Shown: piece after piece, positions 37,762 to 49,325 of the stretch
How the letters are laid out: each line of letters starts with the position of its first letter
Position numbering within the stretch: the stretch's first letter is position 1
Assembly (NCBI RefSeq): GCF_029026145.1
Contig: NZ_CP119078.1
Span: 1 to 64,000 of the forward strand
Reading direction: 5' to 3'
DNA from: Legionella cardiaca
Lineage (GTDB): Bacteria; Pseudomonadota; Gammaproteobacteria; Legionellales; Legionellaceae
DNA length: 64,000 bases
The notes under the pieces: generated by a model
Databases searched by the model: none
What the model was told of the DNA's origin: nothing
The model's input: the letters and a program-made list of their open reading frames with translations, nothing else
Position numbers and translations under genes: made by a program

Positions 37762-38847
37762 ATGCTTTTCTGGTTAACGCAGCTATTACAAGGACAGTAC
37801 CATGCGTTTAGAGTATTCCAATATTTGACATTCCGTTCTATTTTGGCGGCTTTAACGGCGTTGCTTGTTGGGCTTTTCTGTGGTCCTGTAATGATTCGCT
37901 GGTTGAGAAATTTGCAAATTGGCCAGATGGTACGAGATGATGGGCCGAAAACACATTTATCAAAAGCAGGGACTCCTACAATGGGAGGCGTGTTGATTCT
38001 GCTTGCAATTATTGTTAGTTGCTTACTATGGGGAGATCTCAGGCAATCGTCCCTTTGGTTAGTATTATTAGTAACTACTGGTTTTGGTTTAGTCGGTTGG
38101 GTTGATGATTATCGCAAGCTCGTTCGGAAAAATTCTAAAGGTTTACCCGCACGATGGAAATATTTTTGGCAATCGGTGATTGCTCTTTGCGCGGTATTTT
38201 TTTTGTATTGGAATGCAGAAATTCCCGTACAAACTCAATTAACAGTTCCTTTTTTTAAGGATTTATTGATTAATCTCGGTCCCTTCTTTCCAGTATTAGC
38301 TTATTTTGTAATAGTTGGCAGTAGTAATGCTGTGAATCTAACGGATGGCTTGGATGGTTTGGCAATCATGCCTATTGTTATGGTTGCTGGTGCATTGGGT
38401 ATTTTTGCTTATGCGAGTTCTAATGCGATTTACGCCCATTATTTAGCAATTCCTTTTGTGCCTAATACAGGTGAGCTAACTATTTTTTGCTCAGCAATTG
38501 TGGGGGCTGGTCTTGGCTTTCTTTGGTATAACAGTTATCCAGCACAAGTGTTCATGGGCGATGTTGGGTCATTAGCTCTTGGAGCTGCTTTAGGGATGGT
38601 TGCTGTGATTGTCAGACAAGAGCTTGTCCTGTTAATTATGGGAGGCTTGTTTGTTATTGAAACAGTGTCTGTCATTTTGCAAGTAGGATATTTCAAGTAC
38701 ACGGGTGGTAAGCGCTTATTCCGCATGGCACCGCTACATCATCATTTTGAATTAAAAGGATGGTCTGAACCCAAAGTAATCGTTCGTTTTTGGATTATGA
38801 CTGTCGTATTTGTACTCTGTGGCTTGGCAACCTTAAAACTACGTTAG
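37762..38847 (+). CDS. mraY: Phospho-MurNAc-pentapeptide transferase
   Basis: 361 residues with about ten membrane segments. Transfers phospho-MurNAc-pentapeptide to undecaprenyl phosphate, forming lipid I. Visible motifs: [27 protein letters not shown] (catalytic Asp pair), [13 protein letters not shown], and [13 protein letters not shown]. Lies 155 bp after murF. Confidence 0.98.
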   Translation: MLFWLTQLLQGQYHAFRVFQYLTFRSILAALTALLVGLFCGPVMIRWLRNLQIGQMVRDDGPKTHLSKAGTPTMGGVLILLAIIVSCLLWGDLRQSSLWLVLLVTTGFGLVGWVDDYRKLVRKNSKGLPARWKYFWQSVIALCAVFFLYWNAEIPVQTQLTVPFFKDLLINLGPFFPVLAYFVIVGSSNAVNLTDGLDGLAIMPIVMVAGALGIFAYASSNAIYAHYLAIPFVPNTGELTIFCSAIVGAGLGFLWYNSYPAQVFMGDVGSLALGAALGMVAVIVRQELVLLIMGGLFVIETVSVILQVGYFKYTGGKRLFRMAPLHHHFELKGWSEPKVIVRFWIMTVVFVLCGLATLKLR

Positions 38848-38855
38848 GTGGAATC

Positions 38856-40196
38856 ATGAACCAATCACTTTATTTGGTCGCAGGATTAGGGAAAACAGGA
38901 CATTCTATCGCTGGGTATTTGCGTCGGCGCAATAAGCCTTTTGTAGTTTTTGATACACGTAAAGAAGTGACGGGATTATCAGCGTTTACGGCGGAGTTCC
39001 CTGGAGTTGATGTGTTTTTAGGAGAATTACCTCCAATGATATATCAACAGTTAGCCGGAATTATTACTAGCCCAGGGATCTCATTAGATGAGCCTTTTTT
39101 ACAGCAAGCGTTTAAATTGAATATTCCTGTATTTGGAGATATTGAATGTTTAGCGCAGGAAATACAAGCACCTGTCGTGGCTATTACTGGTACGAATGGT
39201 AAATCAACGGTAACCACCCTAGTGGGGGAAATGGCTAAAGCTGCTGGCTTATCCGTTGCTGTTGCAGGCAACATAGGGCTTCCCGTACTTGATCTGTTAG
39301 ATAATGAACAGCACTATGATTTATGGGTCTTAGAGTTATCCAGTTTTCAATTGGATTTAACCCATTCGCTCAAACCGATTGCTGCAACGATTTTGAATCT
39401 TTCACCCGATCACTTAGATAGGCATCACACCTATCAGGCATATATCGACTCGAAACAACAAATTTATCAACAGGCACAATTTCTTTTATACAATCGCCAG
39501 GATGAGCATACATTTCCAACTGCCGCGCTGAAAGAGACTAACAGTTCCAGCTATGGCTTGGATGAAGCTCAAGAAAACCATTGGGGAATTGTCGAAAAAG
39601 ATGGTATTAATTATCTTGCTCATGGCAAACATTGTTTCTTACCCGTTGATAAGTTGCGTATTAAAGGGAAGCATAACTGGCAAAATGCATTGGCGGCATG
39701 CGCCTTGGCTAAAGCCGCAGGCATAGACTTTAAGCCAATGATTCAGGTTCTTGAATCATTTGCTGGGTTGCCTCATCGTTGTCAGTGGGTAAGAACTTTG
39801 AATCAAGTAGATTGGATTAATGATTCTAAAGGAACCAATATTGGTGCTACTATCTCTGCTATTTCTGGAATAGGAGGTTCCATGCAAGGGAAGATTGTAT
39901 TAATTGCCGGTGGCCAAGGAAAGGGTGCTGATTTTACTGAACTTTGTACGCCTGTTGCCGATTATGTACGTTCCATTGTTCTAATTGGTGAAGATGCCGA
40001 TAAAATGGAAACGGCACTTGGAAAAGTTGTGCCTACGTTACGTGCTTCATCATTGGATGGTGCTGTACTGCTTGCCAAAGAACAAGCGATGCCAGGGGAT
40101 GTTGTGTTATTGTCGCCTGCTTGTGCAAGTCTTGATATGTTTCGTGACTTTAATCACCGCGGAGAAGTATTCACCAATTTAGTAGGTAGATTGTGA
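38856..40196 (+). CDS. murD: UDP-MurNAc-L-Ala:D-Glu ligase
   Basis: About 446 residues. Adds D-Glu to UDP-MurNAc-L-Ala. The P-loop is GTNGKSTVTT, followed by GNIGLPVLDL and LELSSFQLD, and NDSKGTN in the third domain. Start chosen at 38856, where AGGTGG precedes the ATG 8 bp after mraY; an upstream frame opening at 38790 lies inside mraY. The stop overlaps the GTG of ftsW by four bases. Confidence 0.96.
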   Translation: MNQSLYLVAGLGKTGHSIAGYLRRRNKPFVVFDTRKEVTGLSAFTAEFPGVDVFLGELPPMIYQQLAGIITSPGISLDEPFLQQAFKLNIPVFGDIECLAQEIQAPVVAITGTNGKSTVTTLVGEMAKAAGLSVAVAGNIGLPVLDLLDNEQHYDLWVLELSSFQLDLTHSLKPIAATILNLSPDHLDRHHTYQAYIDSKQQIYQQAQFLLYNRQDEHTFPTAALKETNSSSYGLDEAQENHWGIVEKDGINYLAHGKHCFLPVDKLRIKGKHNWQNALAACALAKAAGIDFKPMIQVLESFAGLPHRCQWVRTLNQVDWINDSKGTNIGATISAISGIGGSMQGKIVLIAGGQGKGADFTELCTPVADYVRSIVLIGEDADKMETALGKVVPTLRASSLDGAVLLAKEQAMPGDVVLLSPACASLDMFRDFNHRGEVFTNLVGRL

Positions 40197-41377
40197 GTAC
40201 AATGCAGCCCAGACACTACAATTTGCGCGGTAAACCTACCAATAAACCCATTGCTCTGTATGACAAATGGTTAATGGGTGCTGTGCTTGGCTTGTTGATT
40301 ATTGGCCTAATGATGGTTGCATCGAGTTCGGTCATGATCTCGACAAAATATTATCACCAGCCTTTTCATTTTCTGATTCGCCAGTCTTGCTACCTTTTCG
40401 CAGGATTTATGGTGGCTATTGTTGTCATGCGAATAGACAGTAGCACTTGGGAAAAATGGAGTGTTCCGCTGTTATTAGTTTGTTTACTCATGTTACTGGT
40501 GGTATTGATCCCAGGAATCGGCCGGGTCGTCAATGGTTCCAGGCGATGGCTTGCGTTTGGCCCCATTGGTATTCAAGTTTCGGAGCTCGCTAAATTAACC
40601 ATGATTTTTTATGTTTCAGGTTATTTAGTGCGGCAACAAGAAAGTGTGCGTCAAAGCATTTTGGGATTCATCAAGCCTATGATCATTTTAGGAATGGTGT
40701 CTGTTTTACTACTAATGGAACCTGATTTTGGTGCTACTGTAGTTATCTCTGGTACGGTGATGGCACTCTTATTTTTAGCAGGAGTAAGACTTCGCTACTA
40801 CATTGGACTATTAATTATTGTAATCTGCTGCCTCGCGATGCTTGCCTTTTCTTCGCCCTACCGGGTTGCCCGTTTAACGGCTTTTTTAGATCCCTGGGCT
40901 GATCAATTTAATAGTGGTTATCAATTGACACAATCACTCATCGCTTTTGGCCGTGGAGGATGGTTAGGTACTGGCTTAGGAGACAGTGTACAAAAATTAT
41001 TTTATTTACCGGAAGCTCATACCGATTTTCTATTTGCCGTGCTGGCCGAAGAATTAGGGCTGGTTGGCGTAATGTTGGTATTAATTTTGTATAGTATATT
41101 GGTGATTAGGGGCTTGATGATAGGTTTTACAGCCTATAATCAGGAGCGTCTGTTTGCAGCTTTTACCGCGTATGGCTTAACTTTTTGGTTAGGTCTGCAG
41201 GCAGCAATTAATATGGGCGTGAATTCAGGATTACTACCGACGAAGGGATTAACGCTACCCATGCTTAGTTACGGTGGTGCTAGTATGGTAGTGAATTGTG
41301 TGGTAATTGCACTGTTATTGCGCATTGATCATGAAAATCGTTGGCAGTCTTTAGGACTAAGATCGCCAACATCATAA
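40193..41377 (+). CDS. ftsW: Lipid II polymerase / division protein FtsW
   Basis: 394 residues with ten hydrophobic segments. SEDS-family glycosyltransferase of the divisome. Visible are GSRRWLAFGPIGIQVSELAKL, LLMEPDFGATVV, AHTDFLFAVLAEELGL and LPMLSYGGASM. The GTG start overlaps murD; an ATG three codons later is an alternative. In most relatives murG follows; here murC follows after 93 bp. Confidence 0.96.
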   Translation: MSTMQPRHYNLRGKPTNKPIALYDKWLMGAVLGLLIIGLMMVASSSVMISTKYYHQPFHFLIRQSCYLFAGFMVAIVVMRIDSSTWEKWSVPLLLVCLLMLLVVLIPGIGRVVNGSRRWLAFGPIGIQVSELAKLTMIFYVSGYLVRQQESVRQSILGFIKPMIILGMVSVLLLMEPDFGATVVISGTVMALLFLAGVRLRYYIGLLIIVICCLAMLAFSSPYRVARLTAFLDPWADQFNSGYQLTQSLIAFGRGGWLGTGLGDSVQKLFYLPEAHTDFLFAVLAEELGLVGVMLVLILYSILVIRGLMIGFTAYNQERLFAAFTAYGLTFWLGLQAAINMGVNSGLLPTKGLTLPMLSYGGASMVVNCVVIALLLRIDHENRWQSLGLRSPTS

Positions 41378-41470
41378 CCGTAAAGAGGATAGAGTGTTAC
41401 ACTTTAGTTAGGATAATGCCTTTTTAAACTAAAGGTAAACACACTTTACCTCCTAATAAAGGGGAATTTT

Positions 41471-42895
41471 GTGAATAACATAGGGCAGTTTCTATCACCA
41501 AGGATGGGTAGAGTAGAACAAATTCATTTTGTTGGGATTGGCGGCGCTGGAATGTGTGGTATCGCTGAGGTTTTACATAACCAAGGATATCGTATTACAG
41601 GTTCCGATCTAAGTGAAAGTCGCACGGTACAACGATTACAAGCTTTGGGAATCAAAGTTTATATCGGTCATCGCGTTGAGAATGTGATTGGTGCAGATGT
41701 GGTTGTACGCTCAACAGCGGTTAGTGCCGATAACCCAGAAATAATTGCTGCCAATGAACAAGTAATTCCTGTTATTCCACGAGCCGCAATGCTCGCAGAG
41801 TTAATGCGATTTCGCCATGGTATTGCCATTGCCGGTACGCATGGAAAAACAACCACCACAAGCTTGGTGAGTAGTTTATTAGCTGAAGGGGGACTTGATC
41901 CGAGCTTTGTTATTGGCGGTAAGTTAAATAGTTGTGGTTCTAATGCGCAATTAGGGAAGTCTGCCTACTTTGTTGCTGAAGCAGATGAAAGTGATGCTTC
42001 TTTTTTATTCTTAAAACCAATGATGGCGGTTGTTACCAATATAGATGCCGATCATATGGGAACTTATGATGACAGTTTTGACAAGTTACGTAATACCTTT
42101 GTTGAATTTCTGCATCATTTGCCATTTTACGGTTTAGCCGTTCTTTGCATTGAAGATGCCGAAGTATGCCGAATTCTTCCCTCTGTTCAGCGTCCAACGC
42201 GCACCTATGGATTTCGTGAAGATGCTCATTATCGTGCTTTAAACTGGACCCAAAATGGCTTGTTAAGTGAATTTACTGTACAAAGACCTGCGCCATATAA
42301 ACCATTAAATATAAAATTCCAATGGCCTGGTCGTCATAACGTCTTAAATGCTCTGGCTGCAATTGCTATTGCTACGGAATTGGGTGTGGATGATGAATCT
42401 ATCATTAATGGTTTATTAAAGTTCCAGGGTGTGGGGCGCCGTTTTCAAATGTTAGGTGAAAGACGTTTTGAGCGAGGTTCTGCGATCATTGTGGATGATT
42501 ATGGCCATCACCCACAGGAAATTATGTCAACAATTGATGCATTCCGACGCGTTTGGCCTGATAAACGTCTGGTTCATGTATTTCAACCGCACCGCTATAC
42601 CCGTACGCAGTCACTATTCAGTCAGTTTGTGGATGCGTTAAGTTTGTCAGATGAGCTATTATTGATGGATATTTACTCTGCCGGAGAGCAGGCAATACCC
42701 GGCTTGAGTAGCGAAACCTTACTGCAACAAATCAGTCAACAGCAGCCTAATGCAAGATTAGTAAATGATAAAAACTTAGCGCAAACATTGGATGAATTGA
42801 TTACCGATGGTAGTGTAATTTTGATGCAGGGAGCCGGCAGTATTGGTCAGCTGGCACTTAATTTAATGCAGTCTTCAGTGCGAGAATCCGCATGA
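41471..42895 (+). CDS. murC: UDP-MurNAc:L-Ala ligase
   Basis: 474 residues. Adds the first residue, L-Ala, to UDP-MurNAc. The N-terminal HFVGIGGAGMCGIAEVL binds UDP, and GTHGKTTTTS is the P-loop near residue 120. VDDYGHHPQE marks the C-terminal domain. GTG start preceded by AAAGGGGAA. The stop overlaps murB by four bases. Confidence 0.97.
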   Translation: MNNIGQFLSPRMGRVEQIHFVGIGGAGMCGIAEVLHNQGYRITGSDLSESRTVQRLQALGIKVYIGHRVENVIGADVVVRSTAVSADNPEIIAANEQVIPVIPRAAMLAELMRFRHGIAIAGTHGKTTTTSLVSSLLAEGGLDPSFVIGGKLNSCGSNAQLGKSAYFVAEADESDASFLFLKPMMAVVTNIDADHMGTYDDSFDKLRNTFVEFLHHLPFYGLAVLCIEDAEVCRILPSVQRPTRTYGFREDAHYRALNWTQNGLLSEFTVQRPAPYKPLNIKFQWPGRHNVLNALAAIAIATELGVDDESIINGLLKFQGVGRRFQMLGERRFERGSAIIVDDYGHHPQEIMSTIDAFRRVWPDKRLVHVFQPHRYTRTQSLFSQFVDALSLSDELLLMDIYSAGEQAIPGLSSETLLQQISQQQPNARLVNDKNLAQTLDELITDGSVILMQGAGSIGQLALNLMQSSVRESA

Positions 42896-43797
42896 AAACC
42901 CTAGATGAAGTGAATGCTGTCACCTATCAGGGCCAACTGCTGGTCAATGAGCCGCTGGCTGATTATACAACCTGGAGAGTTGGTGGGCAGGCACAAAAAC
43001 TGTATAAACCCATCAGCATTTTTGATCTAGCACTCTTTCTTAAACAATTACCTAAAGAGGAGCCTTTGTTATGGCTTGGTTTGGGAAGTAACTCTTTGAT
43101 TAGAGATAAAGGTTTTGCCGGAACCGTTATCTTAACGCAGGGTTGTTTAAAAGAAATAAAATTGCTTGCCGATGATGTGGTTCATGTCGAGGCTGGCGTG
43201 TCTTGTGCTACCATGGCGAGATTCTGTGCTCGCGCCAATTTGGCGGGGGGAGAGTTTTGGGCTGGAATTCCAGGTACAATGGGTGGCGCTTTACGAATGA
43301 ACGCTGGCTGCTTTGGCGGCGAAACCTGGCAATCGGTGATTGAAGTAGAAACGATAACTCGTCATGGTGAAATACGGAGACGGAAACCCGATGAGTTTGA
43401 AATCGCCTATCGCCATGTTGCGGGTTTACAAGATGAGTGGTTTGTAGCTGCCACTTGCCGCTTGGTAAAAGGTGAGAAAGAGAAATCGTTGCAACTTATT
43501 AAAGAATTATTAGCTCATCGAGCGGATACACAGCCTACCAATGAGTATAATTGTGGGTCTGTGTTTAGAAATCCTCCAGGTAATTTTGCTGCTCGTCTCA
43601 TTGAGACATGCGGGCTTAAAGGCAAGCAAATTGGAGGCGCGGTTGTTTCGGAAAAACATGCCAATTTCATTATTAATCAACATGGTAATGCATTGGCCAG
43701 TGATATCGAATCATTGATTGAATTAGTGCGCAGTACGGTGCATCAGCTAACTAACATTGAGCTGATTCGTGAAGTGCATATCATTGGAGATCTTTAA
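42892..43797 (+). CDS. murB: UDP-N-acetylenolpyruvoylglucosamine reductase
   Basis: 301 residues. FAD enzyme reducing UDP-GlcNAc-enolpyruvate to UDP-MurNAc. FAD-binding motifs: [25 protein letters not shown] and [27 protein letters not shown] holds the catalytic Ser. It is the short type II form. Its presence between murC and ddl follows a known arrangement outside enterics. It overlaps both neighbours. Confidence 0.97.
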   Translation: MKTLDEVNAVTYQGQLLVNEPLADYTTWRVGGQAQKLYKPISIFDLALFLKQLPKEEPLLWLGLGSNSLIRDKGFAGTVILTQGCLKEIKLLADDVVHVEAGVSCATMARFCARANLAGGEFWAGIPGTMGGALRMNAGCFGGETWQSVIEVETITRHGEIRRRKPDEFEIAYRHVAGLQDEWFVAATCRLVKGEKEKSLQLIKELLAHRADTQPTNEYNCGSVFRNPPGNFAARLIETCGLKGKQIGGAVVSEKHANFIINQHGNALASDIESLIELVRSTVHQLTNIELIREVHIIGDL

Positions 43798-44891
43798 TGC
43801 CTAAAGCAATTAATCTGTTATTACTTTACGGTGGTAAATCGGGTGAGCATGAGGTTTCCTTATGTTCAGCTGCCTCAGTTTTGAGAGAGCTTGATTCTGG
43901 TAAATACAATATTATTCCCGTAAGTATGGATAAAGATGGTCAATGTTATCTCAACGATTATCAAGAATTACAAGCCTTTAAGGAATGCTTACCTGTTAAG
44001 ACGGCAAATTCACGTGCTTTAACCAGTTTATTGGTAAATGGGCGTTTGGCAATTGAAGCAGATATTGTTTTTCCCGTGGCTCATGGACCTCTTTATGAAG
44101 ATGGATGTCTGCAAGGATTACTGGAGTTAGCTGGTGTGGCTTATGTCGGTTGCGATGTATTGTCATCAGCAATTGGTATGGATAAAGATATAGCTCGACG
44201 TCTTGCCTGCAGTGAGACAATTGAATCAGCTCGCTATCGCATGTTGTCTTGGCATAGTTCTGCTGCTGAAAGACAACAATTTTGTAAGCAGACTGCTGCC
44301 GAATTAGGATGGCCTATGTTCGTTAAACCGTGCTCTCTAGGCTCAAGTGTGGGCATTCATAAAGTTAAAAATATGGCTGAATTAACTACTGCTATTGAAG
44401 ATGCATTGCGCTATGATGAAACAATTTTAGTGGAAGAGTTTATTCAAGGGCGAGAAATTGAATTAGCTGTACTTGAGAATACATCTCCTGCTGCCGCGCC
44501 AAGAGTCAGCTTACCCGGAGAAATTTGTGTCCATCATACGGATGGATTTTACTCTTACACTGCAAAATACCTGGAAAGTAATCAAACTGAATTACACGTC
44601 CCCGCCAAACTTGATGCGGAACTTATTCAGCGATTACAAGCAATTGCAGGCGAAATATTCACTCGTTTGAAATGCAAAGGTATGGCTCGTGTTGATTTCT
44701 TTGTTAATGATCAAAATGGCAAAATTTACTTTAATGAAATCAATACGATTCCTGGTTTTACTTCCATTAGCATGTATCCCAAAATGTGGCAGGCTAGTGG
44801 TTTAAAATACCCGGCTCTTTTAGATGAGCTAATAGATTTGGCAATGACTCACCAGCGTTGTAGACAGCAGTTAGTGACTGATTATCAATGA
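43797..44891 (+). CDS. ddl: D-alanine-D-alanine ligase
   Basis: 364 residues, ATP-grasp. Makes the D-Ala-D-Ala dipeptide that MurF uses. Visible features: [14 protein letters not shown] at the start, [13 protein letters not shown] in the ATP-grasp, [14 protein letters not shown], and [12 protein letters not shown] as the metal-binding end. The start overlaps murB in TAATG. Slightly longer than E. coli DdlB. Confidence 0.97.
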   Translation: MPKAINLLLLYGGKSGEHEVSLCSAASVLRELDSGKYNIIPVSMDKDGQCYLNDYQELQAFKECLPVKTANSRALTSLLVNGRLAIEADIVFPVAHGPLYEDGCLQGLLELAGVAYVGCDVLSSAIGMDKDIARRLACSETIESARYRMLSWHSSAAERQQFCKQTAAELGWPMFVKPCSLGSSVGIHKVKNMAELTTAIEDALRYDETILVEEFIQGREIELAVLENTSPAAAPRVSLPGEICVHHTDGFYSYTAKYLESNQTELHVPAKLDAELIQRLQAIAGEIFTRLKCKGMARVDFFVNDQNGKIYFNEINTIPGFTSISMYPKMWQASGLKYPALLDELIDLAMTHQRCRQQLVTDYQ

Positions 44892-44950
44892 ATAAGAAAT
44901 CAAGGGTTAGCGTAATGTAAGTGATATGGTAATAGGTGGTGGGTAAGTGG

Positions 44951-45652
44951 ATGGCTGATACTGGACGATTACGCTATGCAAGCTTTTTAACAATATTAGT
45001 TATTTGTGCTCTTTTCCTGGCGGCCAGGCTGATTTATTTATACGTGGCTGATCCGAAAAGATTCCCTATTAATACTGTCAAAATTGTTGCAAGTTATCAT
45101 CATATTTCTCATAAGGACCTAGAGATAATCCTAACGAAGTATGTTGATTCCAGCTTTTTTTCACTGCCGGTTGGCAAGCTATATACTGATTTAGCTGCCT
45201 TTGACTGGGCAGATCAGGTTCAAATTGAGCGTATCTGGCCTGATACTTTAAAAATTACTTTAGTGGAGAAAATCCCTGCAGCCACATGGAACGATGCCAT
45301 GATGACTGAAGACGGAGAATTGTTTAATTATGGGGGACGATTAGATTCTTCACTACCTCATTTGAGTGGACCTGCGAATCAACAGAAGGAAGTCTTACAA
45401 GTTTACAAAAAAATGAGTAAGATATTATCAATATATGGTTTGCATGCAGCTTCACTAGAGTGGCGTGATAATCGAGCTTGGGAGCTTAGCTTAGCTAATG
45501 GCATACAGTTACGCTTAGGAAAGCGGGATTTGGAAACACGGATAACCCGATTCTGTAAAGCATATCCTGCTGTTTTTGCAGAACGGTCGGATCAGTTGGC
45601 AAGTGTTGATTTACGTTATCCGCGAGGCATGGCGGTGCAATGGAAAAAATAA
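44951..45652 (+). CDS. ftsQ: Cell division protein FtsQ
   Basis: About 233 residues. Bitopic divisome protein linking FtsB/FtsL to the others. One membrane helix (about 14-31), a POTRA domain starting FPINTVKIVASYHHISHKDLE, and a C-terminal beta domain with LEWRDNRAWELSLANGIQLRLGK. I took the ATG at 44951; an in-frame start five codons earlier is possible. It is 59 bp after ddl and ahead of ftsA. Confidence 0.9.
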   Translation: MADTGRLRYASFLTILVICALFLAARLIYLYVADPKRFPINTVKIVASYHHISHKDLEIILTKYVDSSFFSLPVGKLYTDLAAFDWADQVQIERIWPDTLKITLVEKIPAATWNDAMMTEDGELFNYGGRLDSSLPHLSGPANQQKEVLQVYKKMSKILSIYGLHAASLEWRDNRAWELSLANGIQLRLGKRDLETRITRFCKAYPAVFAERSDQLASVDLRYPRGMAVQWKK

Positions 45653-45663
45653 GCGGGAAGATA

Positions 45664-46902
45664 ATGGCAAAAAAATTAGAAAAAAATATCATCACCGGTT
45701 TGGATATTGGCACCTCAAAGGTAGTTGCGCTTATTGGTGAAGTAGCGGCAGACGGTGCAATTGAAATTATAGGTATCGGACGTCACCCCTCCCGCGGATT
45801 AAAACGAGGTGTAGTTGTTGATATAGAAGCGACGGTTAACTCCATTCAACGAGCTGTTCAAGAAGCAGAATTAATGGCTGGATGCGAGGTACGAACGGTT
45901 TATGCAGGAATTGCGGGTAGCCATATTCGTAGTTTGAACTCTCATGGAATTGTCGCCATTAAAGATTTAGAAGTTTCTCAAGCCGATGTAGAGCGTGTAC
46001 TTGATGCAGCGAAGGCTGTAGCTATCCCGGCCGATCAAAAGATTCTTCATATTCTTCCTCAAGAATTTATTATCGATAATCAAGGTAGTATTCGTGAACC
46101 AGTAGGCATGGCGGGTGTGCGTTTGGAAGCTCGAGTTCATATCGTAACGGGTGCGGTCAGCGCTGCGCAAAATATTGCTAAATGTGTACGGCGCTGTGGT
46201 TTAGAAGTCAGCGACATCATTCTCGAGCAATTGGCCTCCAGTCATGCAGTGCTAACTGAAGATGAAAAAGAACTAGGGGTTTGTCTTATTGATATTGGTG
46301 GAGGTACCACTGATATCGCGGTTTTTGCGGAAGGTGCGATTCAATTTACAGCAGTAATTCCTATTGCGGGCGATCAGGTAACGAATGATATCGCCATGGC
46401 ATTACGTACTCCCACAAAAGCTGCGGAAGCTATCAAAGTCAAGCATGCTTGTGCCATGCCTGAATTAGCCAATCCTAGTGAAATGATAGAAGTGTTAAGT
46501 GTTAATGAGCGGCCTGGACGCAAAATATCTGCAAAGGTACTTTCAGATGTTGTTTCTGCGCGCTATGAGGAATTGTTTTCGTTAGTTCGCAATGAACTGC
46601 GACGCAGTGGATTTGAACAACGAGTTGCTGCTGGCATGGTGATGACTGGCGGAGGCTCTTGCGTGCGTGGTGCTATTGAATTGGCTGAAATGTGTTTCGA
46701 AATGCCTGTACGCCAAGGGTGTGCCCACCAAGTCTCTGGCTTGGTTGAAGCAACAGTTAATCCTTCCATGACCACAGGAGTCGGTTTATTGTTGCATGGG
46801 TTTCAACAGCAGTATGAAGGTGGTTATAATATTACCACTCTAAGCGATAGCGGCAAAGGAGTGTGGGCACGAATGAAAGAATGGTTTAATGGTAATTTCT
46901 AG
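45664..46902 (+). CDS. ftsA: Cell division protein FtsA
   Basis: About 412 residues. Actin-fold protein that anchors FtsZ to the membrane. ATP-site motifs: TGLDIGTSKVVALIGEV, DIGGGTTDIAVF and VMTGGGSCVRGAIEL. The C-terminal WARMKEWFNGNF is the amphipathic membrane-targeting helix. The ATG at 45664 gives the normal N-terminus; a frame opening at 45640 would overlap ftsQ. Confidence 0.97.
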   Translation: MAKKLEKNIITGLDIGTSKVVALIGEVAADGAIEIIGIGRHPSRGLKRGVVVDIEATVNSIQRAVQEAELMAGCEVRTVYAGIAGSHIRSLNSHGIVAIKDLEVSQADVERVLDAAKAVAIPADQKILHILPQEFIIDNQGSIREPVGMAGVRLEARVHIVTGAVSAAQNIAKCVRRCGLEVSDIILEQLASSHAVLTEDEKELGVCLIDIGGGTTDIAVFAEGAIQFTAVIPIAGDQVTNDIAMALRTPTKAAEAIKVKHACAMPELANPSEMIEVLSVNERPGRKISAKVLSDVVSARYEELFSLVRNELRRSGFEQRVAAGMVMTGGGSCVRGAIELAEMCFEMPVRQGCAHQVSGLVEATVNPSMTTGVGLLLHGFQQQYEGGYNITTLSDSGKGVWARMKEWFNGNF

Positions 46903-46981
46903 TAGGTTCAATCCAGATTGGTTACATGATAATTTAGGATAGAGCCTCAATATTGACAGAATTTTTGAGGGGAGAGGTCAA

Positions 46982-48163
46982 ATGTTTGAATTAACGGAGA
47001 GTCAGCTAGACAATGCCGTAATTAAAGTTGTTGGTGTTGGCGGTGGCGGTGGTAATGCAGTTCAACACATGGTTACTGAAAATATTGATGGTGTTGAATT
47101 TATTTGTGCCAATACTGATGCTCAAGCGCTCAAAAATTCAAATGCGAAGGTTCACATTCAGCTCGGCGAAGAATTAACTAAAGGTTTAGGTGCTGGGGCT
47201 AACCCCCAGATAGGACGCGAAGCTGCCGAAGAAGACCGAGAACGCATCAAAGAAGTCCTGGCTGGTGCTGATATGGTATTTATTACCGCAGGAATGGGAG
47301 GCGGAACTGGAACAGGTGCCGCGCCAGTTTTTGCTGAAGTGGCAAAAGAATTAGGTATTCTCACCGTCGCGGTAGTTACCAAACCCTTTGCTTTTGAAGG
47401 AAAGCAACGCGCCTTAGCTGCCGAAGAGGGAATTCGTCGTTTGGGTGAGCACGTTGATTCCTTAATCACTATTCCTAACAATAAGCTCTTAAGTGTATTG
47501 GGTAAAAACATTAGCCTTCTAAATGCTTTTAAAGCAGCTAATAACGTTCTTTTAGGTGCTGTGAAAGGTATTTCTGATCTCATCACTCGTCCAGGTTTAA
47601 TCAATGTGGATTTTGCCGACGTACGCACAGTCATGTCTGAAATGGGAATGGCAATGATGGGAACAGGAAGTGCTACTGGCGAGCAAAGAGCACGTCAAGC
47701 TGCTGAAGCGGCCATTGCTTCGCCCTTGTTAGAGGACGTTAATTTTTCTGGTGCTCGTGGAATTCTGGTCAATATTACCGCTGGACTCGATATGTCTATT
47801 GGGGAATTTGAAGAAGTCGGCGATGTGGTGAAAGAGTTTATCTCTGACGATGCTACCGTTGTGGTTGGTACCGTTATTGATCCTGCAATGACTGATGAAA
47901 TGCGTGTAACTGTCATAGTGACAGGTTTGGGAGATCAACGAGGTCGCCATCAGCAACAACAAACTATTATTAGCACAAAGAACAGAATTGCGGAGACCAC
48001 TCGCAGCGACGGCTCATTGGATTACCAGCAATTTGATAGACCCGCTGTGATTCGTAAACAAGCAGCTGCTTCTACAAAACCAACCAGTGAAGCTTCAATC
48101 CCTGATGTTGATTATTTGGATATCCCTGCTTTCTTGCGTCGACAAGAGGAAAGTGTTGAATAG
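46982..48163 (+). CDS. ftsZ: Cell division GTPase FtsZ
   Basis: 393 residues. Tubulin homologue forming the Z-ring. The GTP loop is GGGTGTG at 106-112, the T7 synergy region shows [11 protein letters not shown], and the C-terminal peptide [12 protein letters not shown] is the docking site for FtsA and ZipA, both encoded nearby. A GGGGAGAGG ribosome binding site precedes the ATG. Confidence 0.99.
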   Translation: MFELTESQLDNAVIKVVGVGGGGGNAVQHMVTENIDGVEFICANTDAQALKNSNAKVHIQLGEELTKGLGAGANPQIGREAAEEDRERIKEVLAGADMVFITAGMGGGTGTGAAPVFAEVAKELGILTVAVVTKPFAFEGKQRALAAEEGIRRLGEHVDSLITIPNNKLLSVLGKNISLLNAFKAANNVLLGAVKGISDLITRPGLINVDFADVRTVMSEMGMAMMGTGSATGEQRARQAAEAAIASPLLEDVNFSGARGILVNITAGLDMSIGEFEEVGDVVKEFISDDATVVVGTVIDPAMTDEMRVTVIVTGLGDQRGRHQQQQTIISTKNRIAETTRSDGSLDYQQFDRPAVIRKQAAASTKPTSEASIPDVDYLDIPAFLRRQEESVE

Positions 48164-48410
48164 TCAGACCAGCTCGTAATAGCTTTAGAGGTATAAACCT
48201 GTCTTTCATGTGGTGAGTCTCCCGATTGAAGCGCTTGCTCTTTAAGGAGATTCATTGCATGCAAAGTGAGGAAGTATACAGGGTTTTGACCTGTCTCATA
48301 GGCATTACGCTGATTATTATAAAAAAATTAGACTAATCAACAGATTGTTGATATGATTTGGTAGTTTATTGCGCGCTTAAAAAATGGGATATCAAAAAGG
48401 TGATTACTGA

Positions 48411-49325
48411 ATGATAAAACAAAGAACTCCTAAGAAAGTCATTCAAGCAACAGGTGTCGGTTTGCATTCCGGAGAAAAGGTTCTACTCACCCTGCGTCCC
48501 GCTCCCATCAATACAGGTATTGTTTTTAGGCGTATTGACTTAAACCCAGTGATAGAAATTCCCGCACTTTATGATCAAGTTGGCGATACAATGCTCTGTA
48601 CCTCTTTACAGCGCGATGGTGTTAAGGTTGCTACCGTGGAACACTTGCTGTCTGCCTTCGCAGGGTTAGGCATTGACAATGCTTATGTAGATATTAATGC
48701 ACCAGAGCTTCCCATTATGGATGGTAGTGCTGCCCCTTTTGTATTTTTGATTCAATCGGCAGGAATTCGCGAGCAAAGTGCTGCAAAACGATTTATTCGT
48801 ATATTAAAACCCATCCGCATTGAAGATAATGGCAAATATGTCCAATTTCTTCCTTACAATGGCTATAGAGTTTCATTTACTATTGATTTTGATCATCCTG
48901 TATTTAATGACAGACCTCAGACTGCGACCTTTGATTTTTCTAGTACCTCTTATGTAAAAGAAGTGTGTCGTGCACGTACATTTGGTTTCCTGTCTGACTA
49001 TGAGAAATTGCGTGAAAATGATTTAGCCAAAGGCGGTAGTCTAGATAATGCGATTGTCGTTGATGATTATCGCGTCTTAAATGAAGATGGTTTACGCTTT
49101 GAATCGGAATTTGTTACTCACAAAGTACTGGATGCCATCGGTGATTTATATCTTCTAGGTTGTGGATTAATTGGTGCCTTTGAAGGTTATAAATCAGGAC
49201 ATGGTCTTAATAATCGACTTTTACGCGAGTTGATGGTGCGTCAAGATGCTTGGGAATATACCTATTTTGATGCAGAAAATTATCAACCAACCATGGCCGC
49301 AGATTTTTTACCTGCCGAAGCATAA
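48411..49325 (+). CDS. lpxC: UDP-3-O-acyl-GlcNAc deacetylase
   Basis: 304 residues. Zinc enzyme of the first committed step of lipid A synthesis. [16 protein letters not shown] gives the first zinc His near 78; [15 protein letters not shown] supplies the other zinc ligands, and [12 protein letters not shown] the catalytic base. It ends the division cluster, 247 bp after ftsZ, as in E. coli. Confidence 0.98.
   Translation: MIKQRTPKKVIQATGVGLHSGEKVLLTLRPAPINTGIVFRRIDLNPVIEIPALYDQVGDTMLCTSLQRDGVKVATVEHLLSAFAGLGIDNAYVDINAPELPIMDGSAAPFVFLIQSAGIREQSAAKRFIRILKPIRIEDNGKYVQFLPYNGYRVSFTIDFDHPVFNDRPQTATFDFSSTSYVKEVCRARTFGFLSDYEKLRENDLAKGGSLDNAIVVDDYRVLNEDGLRFESEFVTHKVLDAIGDLYLLGCGLIGAFEGYKSGHGLNNRLLRELMVRQDAWEYTYFDAENYQPTMAADFLPAEA

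Noticed and set aside
47158-47634. 158-codon minus-strand open frame inside ftsZ
   Set aside because: It is antisense to a highly conserved gene and explained by its codon use.
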